From NCBI RefSeq assembly GCF_016650635.1, contig NZ_JAEKFI010000003.1:806001-870000 (forward strand): a stretch of 64,000 bases of DNA, given 5' to 3'. The stretch comes from Pseudomonas sp. TH43 (lineage in GTDB: Bacteria; Pseudomonadota; Gammaproteobacteria; Pseudomonadales; Pseudomonadaceae). A model generated the notes under the pieces. It made no database searches. It was given only the letters and a program-made list of their open reading frames with translations, and was not told where the DNA came from. Below are positions 43,393 through 53,370 of this stretch, one piece after another. The translations under genes and the position numbers were made by a program. The first letter of the stretch is position 1, and every line of letters begins with the position of its first letter.

Positions 43393-45843
43393 ATGGCCTC
43401 GCCAGCCCTTACTCATTTTCTTCCCCGGTTCGGCGTTGCCGCAGCAGTGGCCGGTGTCTTGGGCCTGTCTGGTTGCCAGACCTGGAACGCTCAGGACACC
43501 CTCCCGCCTACCTCCGGCGTACAGCCGCTGAAGGGTTTGGCGCAGAACGTTTCGGTACGGCGCAATGCCATGGGCATGCCGCTGATCGAAAGCAACACCT
43601 TCCATGACGCACTGTTCAGCCTCGGCTACGTCCACGCCAGCGACCGTATCAATCAGATGGTCACCCTGCGGCTGTTGGCACAGGGCCGTTTGGCGGAAAT
43701 GTCCGGCGCCTCGATGCTCGATGCCGACCGCTACATGCGCGCGGTCAACCTGAAGAAAAGCGCCGGTGAGTTGTACAAAGCCTCGTCGCCACGGCTTAAA
43801 CGCTTCTTTGAAGTCTATGCGCGGGGCGTCAACGCCTATCTGTTCCGCTACGCCGATAAGCTGCCGGGCGACCTCGCCTCCAGCGGCTACAAACCGGAAT
43901 ACTGGAAACCGGAAGATTCGGCGCTGATTTTCGCCCTGCTGAATTTCAGTCAGTCGGCCAACCTGCCGGAAGAAATTTCCGCGCTGGTGCTCGCGCAAAC
44001 CGTGAACACCGACAAACTCGCCTGGCTGACCCCATCGGCACCGGACGAAAAACTGCCGCTGGCCGAAGCCGACAAGCTGCAAGGTCTCAAGCTCAACGGA
44101 CAAATCCCCGGCCTCAGCGAACTGAACAACGCCAGTCAACAACTGTCAGCGCTGAATCTGCTCGGCACCACCTCTTCGAACAACTGGGCCATTGCCCCGC
44201 AACGCAGTCGCAGCGGCAAAAGCCTTCTCGCCAGCGACAGCCATGGCCCGTTGGCCGCGCCGTCGCTGTGGAGTTTTGTGCAGATCCGCGCACCGAAGTA
44301 TCAGGCCGCCGGCGTCACCATCGCCGGTTTACCGATCGTACTGGGCGGTTTCAACGGCAAAGTCGCTTGGAGCATGACCAGCGTGCTCGGCGACAACCAG
44401 GATCTGTTCCTGGAAAAAATTCGGCGTCAGGGCAACAGCCTGACCTACGAGGTCAACGGCAAATGGCAACCGCTGGGCGTACGCAACGAAACCTATTTCG
44501 TCAAAGGCCAGCGGCCGGTTCGCGAAGCGGTGTACGAAACCCGTCACGGCGCGTTGCTCAATAGCACCCAGGCTGCCACGCAGGGCAACGGCTTCGGTGT
44601 GGCCTTGCAGACACCGAGCTTCACCGACGACAAGTCGCTGGACGCGTTTTTTGATCTGACTCGTGCGCAAACGGTTGAACGCGCGTCGGACGCGAGCCGG
44701 GAAATCCGCGCCATCGCACTGAACCTGGTGTTCGCCGATGCGAGCAATATCGGCTGGCAAGTCACCGGGCGTTTCCCTAACCGTCGTGAAGGCGAAGGCC
44801 TGCTGCCATCGCCGGGCTGGGAAGGTCGTTACGATTGGGACGGTTACGCTGACCCGATGCTGCACCCCTACGATCAGGACCCGGCGCAAGGCTGGCTCGG
44901 CACCGCCAACCAGCGCGTTATTCCTCACGGTTACGGCATGCAGTTGTCCAACTCCTGGGCCGCCCCGGAGCGTGGCGAACGCTTGGCTGAACTGGCCGCC
45001 AGCGCCAAACACGACAGCCGCAGCGTGATCGCCATGCAGTATGACCAAACCACTACGTTCGCCGCCAAGCTGAAGAAAATGTTCGAAGCGCCGGGCATGA
45101 AACAACCGCTGAAACAGGCGATCGATGCCCTGCCGGAAGCGGATCGCAGCAAGGCGCGCGAAGCGTTTACCCGCCTGATGGCCTTCGACGGCAAACTCAG
45201 CCCGACCTCGGCGGATGCGGCGATCTACGAGCTGTTCCTGCAAGAAAGCATGAAGCAGATCTTCCTCGACGAACTCGGCCCCGAGTCCAGCGCGGCGTGG
45301 AAAGCGTTCATCGCTAACGGTGATTTGTCCTACTCGGCGCAGGCCGATCACCTGTTGGGGCGTGAAGACAGTCCGTTCTGGGATGACATCCGCACTCCGC
45401 AGAAAGAAGACAAAGCAGTGATTCTCGCGCGCAGCCTAGCGGCGGCAATCAGTGCCGGCGACAGTCAGTTGGGTGGCGATCACAAAGCCTGGCAGTGGGG
45501 CAAACTGCACCGCTACGAGTGGAAAAATGCCAACGGCCAGACCGTTCGCGGGCCGCTCGCAGCGGGTGGCGATCACACGACACTGAACACCGCCGCGTTC
45601 GCCTGGGGCCAGGACTTCACGACCACGCGTGCACCGTCGATGCGTTTTATCGTCGACTTCGGCCAGGCTGAGCCGTTGATGGGGCAGAACGGTACGGGTC
45701 AGTCGGGGAATCCGGTGAGTCCGAATTACCTCAATGGCATTGATGCGTGGCTGAAGGGGCAGTACATCGGGTTGCCGATGCAGCCGCAAAACTTTGATCG
45801 GGTGTACGGTAAAACCCGCCTGACCCTCACCCCGGGCAAATAA
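43393..45843 (+). CDS. Penicillin-acylase-family lipoprotein
   Basis: An 816-residue Ntn hydrolase precursor. The N-terminus is a lipoprotein signal (GVLGLSGC, C28). The alpha chain runs to the self-cleavage site before Ser262 in [12 protein letters not shown]; this Ser becomes the N-terminal nucleophile of the beta chain. Asn in VLGDNQD and a GGDHTTLNT block are also as expected. Pseudomonads have several such enzymes, including acyl-homoserine-lactone acylases, so quorum-signal hydrolysis is one option; the substrate cannot be read from sequence. Confidence 0.88.
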   Translation: MASPALTHFLPRFGVAAAVAGVLGLSGCQTWNAQDTLPPTSGVQPLKGLAQNVSVRRNAMGMPLIESNTFHDALFSLGYVHASDRINQMVTLRLLAQGRLAEMSGASMLDADRYMRAVNLKKSAGELYKASSPRLKRFFEVYARGVNAYLFRYADKLPGDLASSGYKPEYWKPEDSALIFALLNFSQSANLPEEISALVLAQTVNTDKLAWLTPSAPDEKLPLAEADKLQGLKLNGQIPGLSELNNASQQLSALNLLGTTSSNNWAIAPQRSRSGKSLLASDSHGPLAAPSLWSFVQIRAPKYQAAGVTIAGLPIVLGGFNGKVAWSMTSVLGDNQDLFLEKIRRQGNSLTYEVNGKWQPLGVRNETYFVKGQRPVREAVYETRHGALLNSTQAATQGNGFGVALQTPSFTDDKSLDAFFDLTRAQTVERASDASREIRAIALNLVFADASNIGWQVTGRFPNRREGEGLLPSPGWEGRYDWDGYADPMLHPYDQDPAQGWLGTANQRVIPHGYGMQLSNSWAAPERGERLAELAASAKHDSRSVIAMQYDQTTTFAAKLKKMFEAPGMKQPLKQAIDALPEADRSKAREAFTRLMAFDGKLSPTSADAAIYELFLQESMKQIFLDELGPESSAAWKAFIANGDLSYSAQADHLLGREDSPFWDDIRTPQKEDKAVILARSLAAAISAGDSQLGGDHKAWQWGKLHRYEWKNANGQTVRGPLAAGGDHTTLNTAAFAWGQDFTTTRAPSMRFIVDFGQAEPLMGQNGTGQSGNPVSPNYLNGIDAWLKGQYIGLPMQPQNFDRVYGKTRLTLTPGK

Positions 45844-45853
45844 ACCGCACGTT

Positions 45854-45923
45854 CAAAAGATCGCAGCCTGCGGCAGCTCCTACACAGATCAATGTAGGAG
45901 CTGCCGCAGGCTGCGATCTTTTG
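45854..45923. repeat. Perfect long inverted repeat, family B
   Basis: Two perfectly complementary 31-base arms (CAAAAGATCGCAGCCTGCGG...) enclose only eight bases, CAGATCAA. This is the cleanest family B copy and lies 11 bases after the acylase stop, where it could end or protect the transcript. Confidence 0.92.
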
Positions 45924-46007
45924 CTTTTCAGCCCCGCGAAAAAGTCGATAGAACTTCCGGCCCGGCGCCAGCCTCATAGCTAACAAGCCCCCCATTCTGG
46001 TAACGAC

Positions 46008-47042
46008 ATGGACCTTGTTATCGCGCGCCCCGAAGGACTTTATTGCCCTGCGGGTGATTTCTATATCGACCCCTGGCACCCCGTCGAGCGCTCGGTGATT
46101 ACTCATGCCCACGGCGATCACGCGCGCACCGGCAACCAGCATTACCTCTCCAGCAGCGCCAGCGAAGGGATTTTGCGTGCGCGTCTGGGTCAAGACATCA
46201 ACCTGCAAACCCTCGCCTACGGCCAGCGCCTGACCCACCACGGCGTCACCCTGAGTTTCCATCCGGCCGGCCACGTTCTCGGCTCAGCGCAAGTTCGCCT
46301 CGAATATGGCGGAGAAGTCTGGGTTGCCTCCGGCGATTACAAAATCGAACCGGACGGCACCTGCGCGCCCTTCGAACCGGTGCGCTGCCACACCTTCATC
46401 ACCGAATCGACCTTCGGCCTGCCGATCTATCGCTGGCAGCCGCAGGCGCAAGTGTTCGACGAGATCAATCAGTGGTGGTCGGCGAACATCGCTGCCGGCA
46501 AGGCCAGCGTGCTGTTCTGCTACTCGTTCGGCAAGGCCCAGCGAATTCTCCATGGCATCGACGCCAGTCTCGGCCCGATCCTCAGCCATGGCGCCGTTGA
46601 GCCGCTGAACCGGGTGTATCGCGACGCCGGCGTATACCTGCCGCCGACGATCTACGCGGGCGACGTGACCAAGAACGACCCGTTATTGCGTCAGGCGCTG
46701 GTCATCGCCCCGCCCTCGGCCGGCGGCAGTAGCTGGATGCGCCGTTTCGGCGAGTACAGCGATGCGTTCGCCAGTGGCTGGATGCGCTTGCGTGGCACCC
46801 GTCGGCGGCGTGGCGTTGATCGCGGCTTCGTGCTCTCGGATCATGCCGACTGGCCCGGCCTGCTCTGGGCAATCAACCAGACCGGCGCGGAACGGGTGAT
46901 GGTCACCCACGGCTCGATTGGCGTGCTGGTGCGGCATTTGCGCGAACAGGGTCTCGATGCCCAAGGTTTCAACACTGAGTACGGCGATGACGAAGAAGAC
47001 AACATCGCCGCCGAGCCCCCCATCGCTGAGGCATCTGTATGA
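46008..47042 (+). CDS. Ligase-associated DNA exonuclease (MBL fold)
   Basis: A 344-residue metallo-beta-lactamase/beta-CASP-type nuclease related to mRNA 3'-end processing exonucleases. The metal motif is THAHGDHA (H33, H35, D37, H38), followed by HPAGHVLGSAQV and a late LSDHADW. In characterised pseudomonad clusters the homologue is a metal-dependent DNA nuclease acting with an ATP-dependent ligase. The stop overlaps the ligase start by four bases. Confidence 0.9.
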   Translation: MDLVIARPEGLYCPAGDFYIDPWHPVERSVITHAHGDHARTGNQHYLSSSASEGILRARLGQDINLQTLAYGQRLTHHGVTLSFHPAGHVLGSAQVRLEYGGEVWVASGDYKIEPDGTCAPFEPVRCHTFITESTFGLPIYRWQPQAQVFDEINQWWSANIAAGKASVLFCYSFGKAQRILHGIDASLGPILSHGAVEPLNRVYRDAGVYLPPTIYAGDVTKNDPLLRQALVIAPPSAGGSSWMRRFGEYSDAFASGWMRLRGTRRRRGVDRGFVLSDHADWPGLLWAINQTGAERVMVTHGSIGVLVRHLREQGLDAQGFNTEYGDDEEDNIAAEPPIAEASV

Positions 47043-48727
47043 AGGCCTTCGCCGAGCTGTACGCCGAACTCGACGCCACCACTTCAAGCAACGCCAAGCT
47101 GGCGGCAATGCAGGCTTACTTCGCCCAGGCGGCGCCGCAAGACGCGGCGTGGGCAGTGTACTTTTTGTCCGGCGGGCGGCCCCGGCAATTGGTGCCGGTG
47201 CGCATCCTTCGCGAGCTGGCGGTCGAGTTGTCGGGCCTGCAACCGTGGCTGTTCGAGGAAAGCTATCAAGCGGTCGGCGATCTAGCGGAGACCATCTCGC
47301 TGGTACTGCCGGAAAACCTGCACAGCTCCGACGCCGGCCTCGCCGAATGGATCGAGGACAAACTGCTGCCGCTGCGCGGTGAAACCCCGGAGTACCTGTC
47401 GCGACAACTGCCTGAGCTGTGGGCGCAACTCGACCGGCCGAGCCTGATGTTGTGTATCAAGCTGATCACCGGCAGCTTTCGCGTCGGCGTGTCGAAGTTG
47501 CTGGTGACCCGTGCTCTGGCCTCGATGGCAGGCCTGGACAGCAAACGCGTGGCACAGCGCCTGGTTGGGTACACCGACCTGTCGAACCGGCCGAACGCGG
47601 CCAGTTACCTGAAACTCATTGCTCCGGAATCCGCCGACGAACATGCCCAGCGCGGCGGCCAGCCGTACCCGTTTTTCCTCGCGCATGCCTTGTCGCAACC
47701 GGTTGAGGAGTTTGAAGCATTGATCGGCCCGGCCAGCGATTGGCAGATCGAATGGAAGTGGGACGGCATTCGCGCGCAGGTGGTCAAGCGCGAAGGCAAA
47801 CTGTGGGTCTGGTCGCGCGGTGAAGAGCTGGTCACCGAGCGCTTTCCCGAACTGGACGTACTGGTGCACGGTTTGCCCGACGGCACAGTGATCGACGGCG
47901 AAATCGTTGTGTGGAAAAGCACTCACCCCACCACTGAAGATGCCTTCGACCCGCAATCCGACCAACCGCCAGCGGTGCAGCCGTTCGCCCTGTTGCAACA
48001 GCGCATTGGCCGCAAAACCCTCGACAAGAAAATTCTCGAAGAAGTACCGGTGGTGGTGCTCGCCTACGATCTGCTGGAATGGCAGGGCGAAGACTGGCGC
48101 AATCAGCCGCAGGCCAAACGCCGTGCGCAACTCGAAGAAGTCGTCGCGCGCTGTAACAGCCCGGTGTTGCTGCCCTCGCCCGTGCTGACCGGTACCGACT
48201 GGTTTGACCTCGCCCGCCAGCGCGAGGCCTCTCGGCGTTTGGGCGTCGAAGGCATGATGCTCAAGGCGCGCGATGCGCTGTATGGCGTCGGCCGCACCAA
48301 AGACATGGGCGTCTGGTGGAAATGGAAGGTCGATCCGTTCAGCGTCGATGCGGTGTTGATCTACGCCCAGCGCGGCCACGGTCGCCGAGCCAGTTTGTAC
48401 AGCGATTACACCTTTGCCGTGTGGGACGGCCCGCCGGAGTCGAGCCAGCGGGCGCTTGTGCCGTTTGCCAAGGCCTATTCGGGACTGACGGATGCGGAGA
48501 TGCGCGAAGTCGACAGCATCGTGCGCAAGACCACCGTGGAAAAATTCGGTCCGGTGAGCAGTGTGAAGCCGAGCCTGGTGTTCGAACTGGGCTTTGAAGG
48601 GATTGCCCTGTCGCGACGGCACAAAAGCGGGATCGCGGTGCGGTTCCCGAGGATGTTGCGTTGGCGGCAGGATAAGACCGTCGAGGAAGCGGATAGCCTC
48701 GCCACGCTGCAAGACCTCCTCGCCTAA
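47039..48727 (+). CDS. ATP-dependent DNA ligase (repair type)
   Basis: A 562-residue ligase. An N-terminal DNA-binding domain is followed by the adenylation site WKWDGIRAQ with nucleophile K240, motif III DGEIVVW, motif IV GVEGMMLKA, and motifs V/VI (WWKWKVDP; AVRFPRMLRWRQDK). It seals nicks using ATP, unlike the essential NAD-dependent LigA. It belongs to the ligase/exonuclease/Lhr/PdeM repair set; its partners lie 4.6 kb downstream. Coupled to the exonuclease by a four-base overlap. Confidence 0.93.
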   Translation: MKAFAELYAELDATTSSNAKLAAMQAYFAQAAPQDAAWAVYFLSGGRPRQLVPVRILRELAVELSGLQPWLFEESYQAVGDLAETISLVLPENLHSSDAGLAEWIEDKLLPLRGETPEYLSRQLPELWAQLDRPSLMLCIKLITGSFRVGVSKLLVTRALASMAGLDSKRVAQRLVGYTDLSNRPNAASYLKLIAPESADEHAQRGGQPYPFFLAHALSQPVEEFEALIGPASDWQIEWKWDGIRAQVVKREGKLWVWSRGEELVTERFPELDVLVHGLPDGTVIDGEIVVWKSTHPTTEDAFDPQSDQPPAVQPFALLQQRIGRKTLDKKILEEVPVVVLAYDLLEWQGEDWRNQPQAKRRAQLEEVVARCNSPVLLPSPVLTGTDWFDLARQREASRRLGVEGMMLKARDALYGVGRTKDMGVWWKWKVDPFSVDAVLIYAQRGHGRRASLYSDYTFAVWDGPPESSQRALVPFAKAYSGLTDAEMREVDSIVRKTTVEKFGPVSSVKPSLVFELGFEGIALSRRHKSGIAVRFPRMLRWRQDKTVEEADSLATLQDLLA

Positions 48728-48752
48728 ACCTCTTCTCCGATGCAACGCATCC

Positions 48753-48788
48753 CCCTGTGGTGAGGGGGATTTATCCCCTCACCACAGG
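48753..48788. repeat. Palindrome related to family D
   Basis: CCCTGTGGTGAGGGG and CCCCTCACCACAGGG enclose GATTTAT. This is the compact form of the family D element and follows the ligase stop by 25 bases. It marks the left edge of the amino-acid transporter block. Confidence 0.85.
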
Positions 48789-49011
48789 GAAATTCCATCC
48801 CGCAAAACCTGGGGCTTGATCCGAAAGGGTGCAACGAAATCGCAATGCCCATTTCCGGGCATTCAATCGCCCTCATCCCTCCCCGCCCAACCTTTTAAAA
48901 CACTTGTTCGGGACTCTGGTTCGGAAATTGCTACTTTCTATAGGTCGTACGCGTTGCAGTAACAATAATTCTGCGCCACAAGCGCTCATATTGGTTCTTA
49001 GGGATTGAATA

Positions 49012-49794
49012 ATGAAAAAAGCATTGCTGACCCTTTCTGCACTGGCGTTGTGCATGGCCGCCGGCTCCGCGCTGGCCAAGGAATACAAAGAGCTGCGCTT
49101 TGGCGTTGACCCTTCGTACGCACCGTTCGAGTCGAAAGCGGCCGACGGCAGCCTGGTCGGGTTCGATATCGATCTGGGCAACGCGATCTGCGCCGAACTG
49201 AAGGTCAAGTGCAAGTGGGTCGAAAGTGACTTTGACGGCATGATTCCGGGCCTCAAAGCCAATAAATTCGACGGTGTGATCTCGTCGATGACCGTGACGC
49301 CAGCCCGCGAAAAAGTCATCGACTTCTCCAGCGAGCTGTTTTCCGGCCCGACCGCTTACGTGTCGAAGAAAGGTTCCGGTATCACCGCAGACGTCGCCTC
49401 GCTGAAAGGCAAAACCGTCGGTTACGAGCAAGGCACCATTCAGGAAGCCTACGCCAAAGCCGTTCTGGACAAGGCTGGCGTGAAAACCCAGGCCTATCAG
49501 AACCAGGATCAGGTGTATTCCGACCTGACCTCCGGCCGTCTCGATGCGGGCATTCAGGACATGCTGCAAGCCGAACTGGGCTTTTTGAAGTCGCCACAGG
49601 GCGCCGACTATGACGTCAGCAAGCCAGTCGACAACGAATTGCTGCCAGCCAAAACCGCTGTCGGTATTAAGAAAGGTAACACTGAGCTGAAAGCGCTTTT
49701 AGATAAAGGTATCAAAGCGTTACACGATGACGGCAAATACGCCGAGATTCAAAAGAAACACTTTGGCGATCTGGTTCTGTACAGCGGCAAATAA
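49012..49794 (+). CDS. Basic amino-acid ABC transporter, periplasmic binding protein (AotJ/HisJ-like)
   Basis: A 260-residue precursor with a signal peptide ending GSALAK. The mature protein opens LRFGVDPSYAPFESKAADGSLVGFDIDLG, the classic start of Lys/Arg/Orn/His-binding proteins, and keeps SSMTVTPAREKVIDFS. Arg, Orn or His are the likely ligands. It is the first of five genes ordered as in the P. aeruginosa aotJQMOP operon, but no argR follows. Confidence 0.88.
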   Translation: MKKALLTLSALALCMAAGSALAKEYKELRFGVDPSYAPFESKAADGSLVGFDIDLGNAICAELKVKCKWVESDFDGMIPGLKANKFDGVISSMTVTPAREKVIDFSSELFSGPTAYVSKKGSGITADVASLKGKTVGYEQGTIQEAYAKAVLDKAGVKTQAYQNQDQVYSDLTSGRLDAGIQDMLQAELGFLKSPQGADYDVSKPVDNELLPAKTAVGIKKGNTELKALLDKGIKALHDDGKYAEIQKKHFGDLVLYSGK

Positions 49795-49800
49795 TGCCTC

Positions 49801-49828
49801 GGCGCCCATCCTCGATGGGCGCCTTTTC
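49801..49828 (+). terminator. Intercistronic terminator between binding-protein and permease genes
   Basis: A perfect 10-bp stem GGCGCCCATC / GATGGGCGCC with a CTC loop, then TTTTCC, six bases after the binding-protein stop and ~23 bases before the permease start. Partial termination here would give more binding protein than membrane subunits. Confidence 0.75.
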
Positions 49829-49850
49829 CATCCGCTCAGGTTGCTGATTT

Positions 49851-50579
49851 ATGTTCGAAAACCTCTTACAAAATCTGGGGCTCTCCGCCTTCAGCCTCAA
49901 GGGTTTCGGCCCTTTGCTGTTGGAAGGTACCTGGATGACCATCAAATTATCGGCGTTGTCGCTGCTGGTGGCCGTGTTGCTCGGCCTTATCGGCGCCAGT
50001 GCCAAGCTGTCGAAAGTCAAACTGGTGCGCCTGCCCGCCCAGCTCTACACCACGCTGATTCGCGGGGTGCCGGATCTGGTGCTGATGCTGTTGATCTTCT
50101 ACAGCCTGCAAACCTGGCTGACGACACTCACCGACTACATGGAATGGGAATACATCGAAATCGACCCGTTCAGCGCTGGCGTGCTGACCCTCGGCTTCAT
50201 CTATGGTGCGTATTTCACCGAAACCTTCCGTGGCGCGATCCTCGCGGTGCCGCGCGGTCAGGTCGAAGCGGCCACCGCGTATGGCCTTAAACGCGGCCAG
50301 CGCTTTCGCTTCGTGGTGTTCCCGCAAATGATGCGTTTTGCCCTGCCGGGCATCGGCAATAACTGGATGGTGATGCTCAAGGCCACCGCGCTGGTCTCGA
50401 TCATCGGCCTGGCCGATTTGGTCAAAGCAGCGCAAGACGCCGGCAAAAGCACCTATCAACTGTTTTACTTCCTGGTTCTCGCCGCGTTGATCTATCTGTT
50501 GATCACCAGTGCCTCGAACTTCATCCTGCGCCGTCTCGAACGCCGCTACGCCGCCGGTGCCCGGGAGGCCGTACGATGA
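49851..50579 (+). CDS. Basic amino-acid ABC transporter permease (AotQ/HisQ-like)
   Basis: A 242-residue inner-membrane permease of the HisMQ type with about five helices. It contains the loop that contacts the ATPase (GAILAVPRGQVEAATAYGLKRGQRF, the EAA motif) and an RGVPDLVLMLLIFY segment typical of HisQ. It overlaps the next permease gene by four bases and functions as a heterodimer with it. Confidence 0.9.
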   Translation: MFENLLQNLGLSAFSLKGFGPLLLEGTWMTIKLSALSLLVAVLLGLIGASAKLSKVKLVRLPAQLYTTLIRGVPDLVLMLLIFYSLQTWLTTLTDYMEWEYIEIDPFSAGVLTLGFIYGAYFTETFRGAILAVPRGQVEAATAYGLKRGQRFRFVVFPQMMRFALPGIGNNWMVMLKATALVSIIGLADLVKAAQDAGKSTYQLFYFLVLAALIYLLITSASNFILRRLERRYAAGAREAVR

Positions 50580-51286
50580 TCGAACTTCTACAGGAATACT
50601 GGAAAGCCTTCCTTTATACCGACGGGCAAAACATTACCGGACTGGCGATGACGATGTGGCTGCTCAGCGCATCGATCTTCATCGGTTTCCTTGTGTCGAT
50701 TCCGTTGTCGATCGCTCGCGTCTCGTCGCACTTCTACATTCGCTGGCCGGTGCAGTTTTATACGTACCTGTTCCGTGGCACGCCGTTGTATATCCAATTG
50801 CTGATCTGCTACACCGGGATTTACAGCCTCGCCGCCGTGCGTGCGCAGCCGATCCTCGACAGTTTCTTTCGCGATGCGATGAACTGCACGATCCTGGCTT
50901 TTGCCCTGAACACCTGCGCCTACACCACGGAGATTTTTGCCGGGGCGATTCGCAGCATGAACCACGGCGAAGTCGAAGCTGCCAAGGCCTATGGCCTGAC
51001 CGGCTGGAAGCTGTATGCCTACGTGATCATGCCGTCGGCACTGCGCCGCTCGTTGCCGTATTACAGCAACGAAGTGATCCTCATGCTGCACTCGACCACC
51101 GTGGCCTTCACCGCGACCATCCCCGATATCCTGAAAGTCGCCCGGGACGCCAACTCGGCGACCTTCCTGACGTTTCAGTCGTTCGGTATCGCCGCACTGA
51201 TCTACCTGACCATTACCTTTGCGCTGGTCGGCCTGTTCCGCCTCGCCGAACGCCGATGGCTGGCCTTCCTCGGCCCGACTCACTAG
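50576..51286 (+). CDS. Basic amino-acid ABC transporter permease (AotM/HisM-like)
   Basis: A 236-residue second permease with the same fold. EAA loop: GAIRSMNHGEVEAAKAYGLTGW; also YLFRGTPLYIQLLI. Paired with the upstream permease to form the channel. Translationally coupled upstream and 12 bases before the aminoacyl-desuccinylase-like gene. Confidence 0.9.
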   Translation: MIELLQEYWKAFLYTDGQNITGLAMTMWLLSASIFIGFLVSIPLSIARVSSHFYIRWPVQFYTYLFRGTPLYIQLLICYTGIYSLAAVRAQPILDSFFRDAMNCTILAFALNTCAYTTEIFAGAIRSMNHGEVEAAKAYGLTGWKLYAYVIMPSALRRSLPYYSNEVILMLHSTTVAFTATIPDILKVARDANSATFLTFQSFGIAALIYLTITFALVGLFRLAERRWLAFLGPTH

Positions 51287-51298
51287 GACACCTTTGCA

Positions 51299-52417
51299 AT
51301 GCGCCACCAGATCCATGAGCTGCTGGCCCCACTGCCGGGGACAGCACGACAGATTCACAGCTTCCACTTCGGCCCGGAGCAGGCCAAAGGCAAAATCTAC
51401 ATCCAGTCGTCACTGCACGCCGATGAACTGCCCGGCATGCTCGTCGCCTGGCACCTCAAGCAACGTCTGGCGGAGCTGGAAGCCGCCGGGCGCCTGCGCA
51501 GCGAAATCGTGCTGGTGCCGGTGGCCAACCCGGTCGGCCTCGAACAAGTGCTGATGGACGTGCCGCTGGGCCGCTACGAACTGGAGAGCGGGCAGAACTT
51601 CAACCGCTGGTTCGTCGACCTCAGCGAAGAAATCGGCAACGCCATCGAGGGCAAGCTGAACGACAATCCACAGCACAACCTCGAATTGATCCGCACACAT
51701 CTGCGCGACGCCCTCGCTCGCCAGACCGCCAGCACCCAATTGCAATCCCAGCGCCTGACCCTGCAACGGCTGGCCTGCGACGCCGACATGGTGCTGGACC
51801 TGCACTGCGATTTCGAATCGGTGGTGCACCTTTACACCACGCCCGAAGCCTGGCCACAGGTCGAACCGCTGGCGCGCTACATCGAGTCTCAAGCAAGCCT
51901 GTTGGCCACCGATTCCGGCGGCCAGTCGTTCGATGAATGCTTCACCCTGCTGTGGTGGCAATTGAAGGAACGCTTCGGCGAACACTTTGAAATTCCGCTG
52001 GGCAGCTTTTCCGTGACCGTCGAATTGCGCGGCCAGGGTGACGTCAATCATCCGATGGCCAGCCGCGACTGCCAGGCACTGATCGATTATCTGATCCAGT
52101 CAGATGCGATTGTCGGCGAGACAAAACCACAGCCGCCGCTGCGGTATCCCGCCACGCCACTGGCAGGTGTGGAACCGGTGATCACGCCGGTCGGTGGTCT
52201 GCTGGTGTACACGGCGGTTGCCGGCCAGTACCTGGAGGCCGGGCAGCAAATCGCCGAAATCATCGACCCGATCAACGACCGCGTCACCCCCATTCATTGC
52301 ATCTGCGCCGGCGTGATGTACGCCCGCTCGCTGCGACGCATGGCCACGGCCGGCATGGTCATCGCCCACGTCGCGGGCGCCGAAGCGTATCGCAGCGGCT
52401 ACCTACTTTCGCCTTGA
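51299..52417 (+). CDS. Succinylglutamate desuccinylase/aspartoacylase-family protein (AotO-like)
   Basis: A 372-residue zinc carboxypeptidase-fold protein. Zinc-site motifs are [10 protein letters not shown] (H and E of the H-x-x-E type) and a later LDLHCDFE. Such a gene (aotO) sits between aotM and aotP in the P. aeruginosa arginine transport operon, which supports a link with basic amino-acid use, but its reaction is not known. The C-terminal part has a lipoyl-like fold ([18 protein letters not shown]). Confidence 0.85.
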   Translation: MRHQIHELLAPLPGTARQIHSFHFGPEQAKGKIYIQSSLHADELPGMLVAWHLKQRLAELEAAGRLRSEIVLVPVANPVGLEQVLMDVPLGRYELESGQNFNRWFVDLSEEIGNAIEGKLNDNPQHNLELIRTHLRDALARQTASTQLQSQRLTLQRLACDADMVLDLHCDFESVVHLYTTPEAWPQVEPLARYIESQASLLATDSGGQSFDECFTLLWWQLKERFGEHFEIPLGSFSVTVELRGQGDVNHPMASRDCQALIDYLIQSDAIVGETKPQPPLRYPATPLAGVEPVITPVGGLLVYTAVAGQYLEAGQQIAEIIDPINDRVTPIHCICAGVMYARSLRRMATAGMVIAHVAGAEAYRSGYLLSP

Positions 52418-52430
52418 GGATGTCTGTCCC

Positions 52431-53195
52431 ATGTACAAACTGACCGTTGAAGGCCTGCACAAAAGCTATGGCGACCATCAGGTGCTCAAAGGCGTTTCGC
52501 TCAAGGCCAAGACCGGCGACGTGATCAGCCTGATCGGCGCCAGCGGCTCGGGCAAAAGCACCTTTTTGCGTTGCATCAACTTTCTCGAACAACCCAACGA
52601 CGGCGCCATGAGCCTCGACGGCAAAACCATCCGCATGATCACCGACCGCCATGGCATGCACGTCGCCGACGCCGATGAACTGCAACGCCTGCGCACACGC
52701 TTGGCGATGGTGTTCCAGCATTTCAACCTGTGGAGCCACATGACCGTGCTGGAAAACATCACCATGGCTCCGCGCCGGGTGTTGGGTTGCAGCAAACAGG
52801 AAGCCGATGATCGCGCGCGACGTTATCTGGACAAGGTTGGTCTGCCGGCGCGGGTGGCGGATCAGTACCCGGCGTTCTTGTCGGGCGGGCAGCAACAGCG
52901 CGTGGCGATTGCCCGGGCGCTGGCGATGGAGCCGGAGGTGATGTTGTTCGACGAACCGACGTCGGCGCTCGATCCAGAACTGGTGGGGGAAGTGCTGCGG
53001 GTGATTCAGGGCCTGGCCGAAGAAGGCCGGACGATGATCATGGTGACCCATGAGATGAGTTTTGCCCGCAAAGTCTCCAGCCAGGTGCTGTTCCTGCATC
53101 AGGGTCTGGTTGAAGAAGAAGGCGCACCGGAGGAAGTGCTGGGCAACCCTAAAAGCGAACGCCTGAAGCAATTTCTCAGCGGCAACCTCAAATAA
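52431..53195 (+). CDS. Basic amino-acid ABC transporter ATPase (AotP/HisP-like)
   Basis: A 254-residue ATPase. Walker A is GASGSGKS (36-43), the signature is [15 protein letters not shown] and Walker B is [15 protein letters not shown], with the H-loop at MVTHEMSFA. It drives import through the two upstream permeases. It is the last gene of the operon; a family B repeat and then the helicase gene follow. Confidence 0.92.
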   Translation: MYKLTVEGLHKSYGDHQVLKGVSLKAKTGDVISLIGASGSGKSTFLRCINFLEQPNDGAMSLDGKTIRMITDRHGMHVADADELQRLRTRLAMVFQHFNLWSHMTVLENITMAPRRVLGCSKQEADDRARRYLDKVGLPARVADQYPAFLSGGQQQRVAIARALAMEPEVMLFDEPTSALDPELVGEVLRVIQGLAEEGRTMIMVTHEMSFARKVSSQVLFLHQGLVEEEGAPEEVLGNPKSERLKQFLSGNLK

Positions 53196-53207
53196 CACCT
53201 TGCTCAT

Positions 53208-53297
53208 GTAGGAGCTGCCGCAGGCTGCGATCTGTTGATCTTGCTCTTGTTTATAAAAACCAGGATCAAAAGATCGCAGCCTGCGGCAGCTCCTACA
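53208..53297. repeat. Long inverted repeat, family B
   Basis: Arms TGTAGGAGCTGCCGCAGGCT... and complement, with a ~30-base A/T-rich centre. One mismatch (CTGTTGATC) in the left arm. It lies at the right edge of the amino-acid transporter block. Confidence 0.88.
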
Positions 53298-53370
53298 CGG
53301 GATTGCGATTAAACCTTTGCCATATCCGTGCGGTCACTGGAAGAACACCTCCAGAGCGCGCGCAGCCCGC

